Positions 59,153 to 64,000 of a stretch of 64,000 nucleotides of DNA are shown one piece after another (position 1 is the first letter of the stretch; the number at the start of each line of letters is the position of its first letter). The notes below the pieces were generated by a model. The model did no database searches, was not told the origin of the DNA, and worked only from the letters and a program-made list of their open reading frames with translations. This stretch comes from Anaeramoeba ignava. Lineage: Eukaryota; Metamonada; Anaeramoebidae. The translations under genes and the position numbers were made by a program. The stretch spans positions 451,501 through 515,500 of the forward strand of contig JAPDFW010000055.1 in NCBI GenBank assembly GCA_028826165.1, written 5' to 3'.

Positions 59153-59929
59153 TTAAAGATAAAATCCTTGTTTGAAAATTTTTGTTATAATTGTTATTAA
59201 AATATTAAAAGAAGCAATTAAATTAATTTCTTCATTTATTTTTCTTGAATCTAAACATATTCTAAGTAAATCTCTAAAATTAGAACAAGTATCAGGTTCA
59301 AGTGGTAAATCAATTGTAGCAAATAATGCAAAAATCCAAGGAGATAAAATATCAATTATTAATTTTATATTTTCTTCTTTATTTTCTTTATTTTTTTTTA
59401 TCAATTTTGTTGTTTTTGAAAATTTGTTAATCAATAATTTTAATAATCTAGTTATAATAACATGATCGAATTGTTGTAATATTTGGATTTGAGGAGGTGT
59501 TGATTTGAGAAATTCAAGCCATTCTTGGGTTTTGAGTTTAGTGGGGATTTGTACAATTGAATTTTGTTGAGAATTTTGAATTTGATTTTGAAGAAAATTA
59601 AAATTTAAAGTCAAATTTTCTTCCCATTTTTTTGAAGGAATTTTAAAAGAATCATCAGGTTTTAGATCATCAATTTTATTTGAATTAATATGTTCTTTGT
59701 TTTTTCTTGTTCTTTTATTATCATCAATTTTATTATCATTGTTTTTTTGTCTTTTTTTTTGTGAACGATTTGGATCTAAATTATATGGATTTTGAAGAAT
59801 ATTTGGTAAACGATTTGCTTCATTTCTTACTGATATTAAATATTCCTCAGCATTTATTGGGATAGAATTTGAGATTATTGAATTTGAAATTGAAGGAATA
59901 AAGAAAGGAATAGTTTCTTTTGGATTCAT
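59153..59929 (-). CDS. Gemin2/SIP1-like SMN-complex protein
   Basis: Single exon, 258 residues. The N-terminal EEYLISVRNEANRLP matches the Gemin2 arm. The C-terminal half has WLEFLKSTPP, a helical LLKLLINKF segment and the block SPWIFALFATIDLPLEPDTC ... LRICLDSRK ... FNILITIITKIF, in the order expected for the Gemin2 fold. Between them lies a basic Lys/Asn linker with an NLS-like KKRQKNN stretch. Gemin2 binds the Sm pentamer and SMN during snRNP assembly, which fits a genome with many introns. At 258 residues it is close to usual size. Start chosen as the only upstream ATG. It faces the PRMT gene head to head, 80 bp apart. Confidence 0.8.
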   Translation of the reverse strand: MNPKETIPFFIPSISNSIISNSIPINAEEYLISVRNEANRLPNILQNPYNLDPNRSQKKRQKNNDNKIDDNKRTRKNKEHINSNKIDDLKPDDSFKIPSKKWEENLTLNFNFLQNQIQNSQQNSIVQIPTKLKTQEWLEFLKSTPPQIQILQQFDHVIITRLLKLLINKFSKTTKLIKKNKENKEENIKLIIDILSPWIFALFATIDLPLEPDTCSNFRDLLRICLDSRKINEEINLIASFNILITIITKIFKQGFYL

Positions 59930-60009
59930 TTTAAAAAAAAATAAATTAAAAAAAATAAAAATTCATTTTTCATTTTTTCATTTTTTTCCTTTCTTTTCTT
60001 TCTAAAATA
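59930..60009. promoter_or_regulatory. 80-bp divergent promoter, Gemin2 / PRMT
   Basis: Poly-A on the left and TTTTTTCATTTTTTTCC-type pyrimidines on the right. The two products act in the same pathway in other eukaryotes (Sm-protein arginine methylation and Sm-ring loading), so shared control is plausible. Confidence 0.4.
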
Positions 60010-63296
<3,287 letters not shown>

Positions 63297-63412
63297 AAAT
63301 TTAATTTAATTTAAGAAAAAAAAAAAAAAGAAAAAGTGGAATTTTGACATTTTTTTTTCTGATTAATTCAAAAATTTTTTTTTCATTTTTTTTTTCATTT
63401 TTTTTTTTAAAA

Positions 63413-64000
63413 ATGTCAGATTTAAACGAAGAAAAAGTAAATAAAAATTTTTTTAAATTAAATTAATTAAAATTTTTAATTAAAATTTTTTTATTATTCA
63501 TTTTATTTAGAAACTTCTTAAAAAAATTAATAAAATTCTTTCTAAAAAGAATTTAAAAATTAAAAGTATTGAAAAAGGATGTGCAAATGGAGTTTGTTTT
63601 ATTATTCTTTTACAAGAAATTACAAAGAAAAAATTTGATTTTTTTTCAAAACCAAAAAGTATTGAAGAAAAAACGTTTAATTTTCAAATAATCTTAAATT
63701 TTTTTCAAACACATGGTTTTAAAAATCTTTGCAAAATTGAAAGTAGATTATTTTTAATTTAAAAAAATTATTTTTTTTTTGAAATTAAAAACAAATATTT
63801 AATTAAAAAATAATTTTTTTTTTAATTTTGATTTAGATTTATTAAAAGGAGAAAAAAAATATCAAATGGAAATTCTTAATCTAATTTTAAATCAAAAGAA
63901 TTTACCACAAAGAAGACATACAATTCAACTTGAAAGATTTATATCAACAGAAAATTTAAATGAAAATCAAAATCAAAAATTAAATAAAAATCAAAATGAA
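63413..64000 (+). CDS. Calponin-homology domain protein, 5' part (runs off the window)
   Basis: Exons 63413..63436, 63511..63742 and 63837..64000+ join in phase. After MSDLNEEK comes a CH-domain-like sequence: LLKKINKIL, GCANGVCFIILLQEIT, KKKFDFFSKPKSIEEK, FNFQIILNFFQTHGF, and LLKGEKKYQMEILNLIL. This fits an actin-binding-type calponin homology domain. After it the frame enters an Asn/Gln/Lys stretch (LNENQNQKLNKNQNE) and is still open at 64000. The AAAAAGTGGA element sits at 63331-63340, about 75 bp before the ATG. Actin or microtubule binding cannot be decided from one partial domain. Confidence 0.75.

Overview
The window is a very AT-rich nuclear segment of a unicellular eukaryote. TAA, TAG and TGA all act as stops, so the code looks standard. 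Genes carry GT-AG introns, and asparagine, glutamine, lysine and serine runs are common in the proteins. The gene content (BTB-TLDc proteins, a DH-PH-FYVE RhoGEF, Ras, expanded ubiquitin-like and RING families, a bacterial-type thiol peroxidase) fits a free-living amoeboid protist. Anaeramoeba (Metamonada) is my best guess; that is inference, not something the sequence proves. I saw no tRNA, rRNA, CRISPR array, telomere or recognisable transposon.

Layout. 1-13 kb: a low-complexity orphan, a BTB-TLDc gene with a frameshift, a Ras GTPase, an ankyrin-DHHC palmitoyltransferase-like gene with a degenerate catalytic motif, a neuroguidin/Lcp5-like nucleolar protein and a two-HMG-box protein. 13.3-32 kb: a tandem segmental duplication. 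Each unit is an array of a ~153-bp satellite, then a conserved promoter block, then a very large surface-type membrane protein with GCC2/GCC3-like cysteine-rich repeats. 32-39 kb: an Arb2/FAM172-like gene, the DH-PH-FYVE RhoGEF and a small Atg29-like/SANT-like gene. 39-41.3 kb: a second satellite (~143 bp). 41.7-54.7 kb: a second BTB-TLDc gene, then a minus-strand cluster of seven genes that share a Cys-rich C-terminal cassette joined to ubiquitin, ubiquitin-like, RING, kinase and (by inferred splicing) RRM modules, closed by a small prenylation-type ubiquitin-fold protein. 54.8-64 kb: a bacterial-type thiol peroxidase, Gemin2, a PRMT1-like arginine methyltransferase and the start of a calponin-homology protein.

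Two genome-scale patterns stand out. Gene starts are packed tightly (divergent pairs 69, 80, 120 and 128 bp apart), while introns are inflated by tandem repeats, each with its own motif. Three unrelated satellites have units of about 143-154 bp. The most interesting coding locus is the ubiquitin/RING/kinase/Cys-rich cassette cluster. It looks like a recent local expansion by module shuffling, mixing cleavable (RGG) and non-cleavable (RRGD) ubiquitin-like heads on one C-terminal domain that I cannot name.
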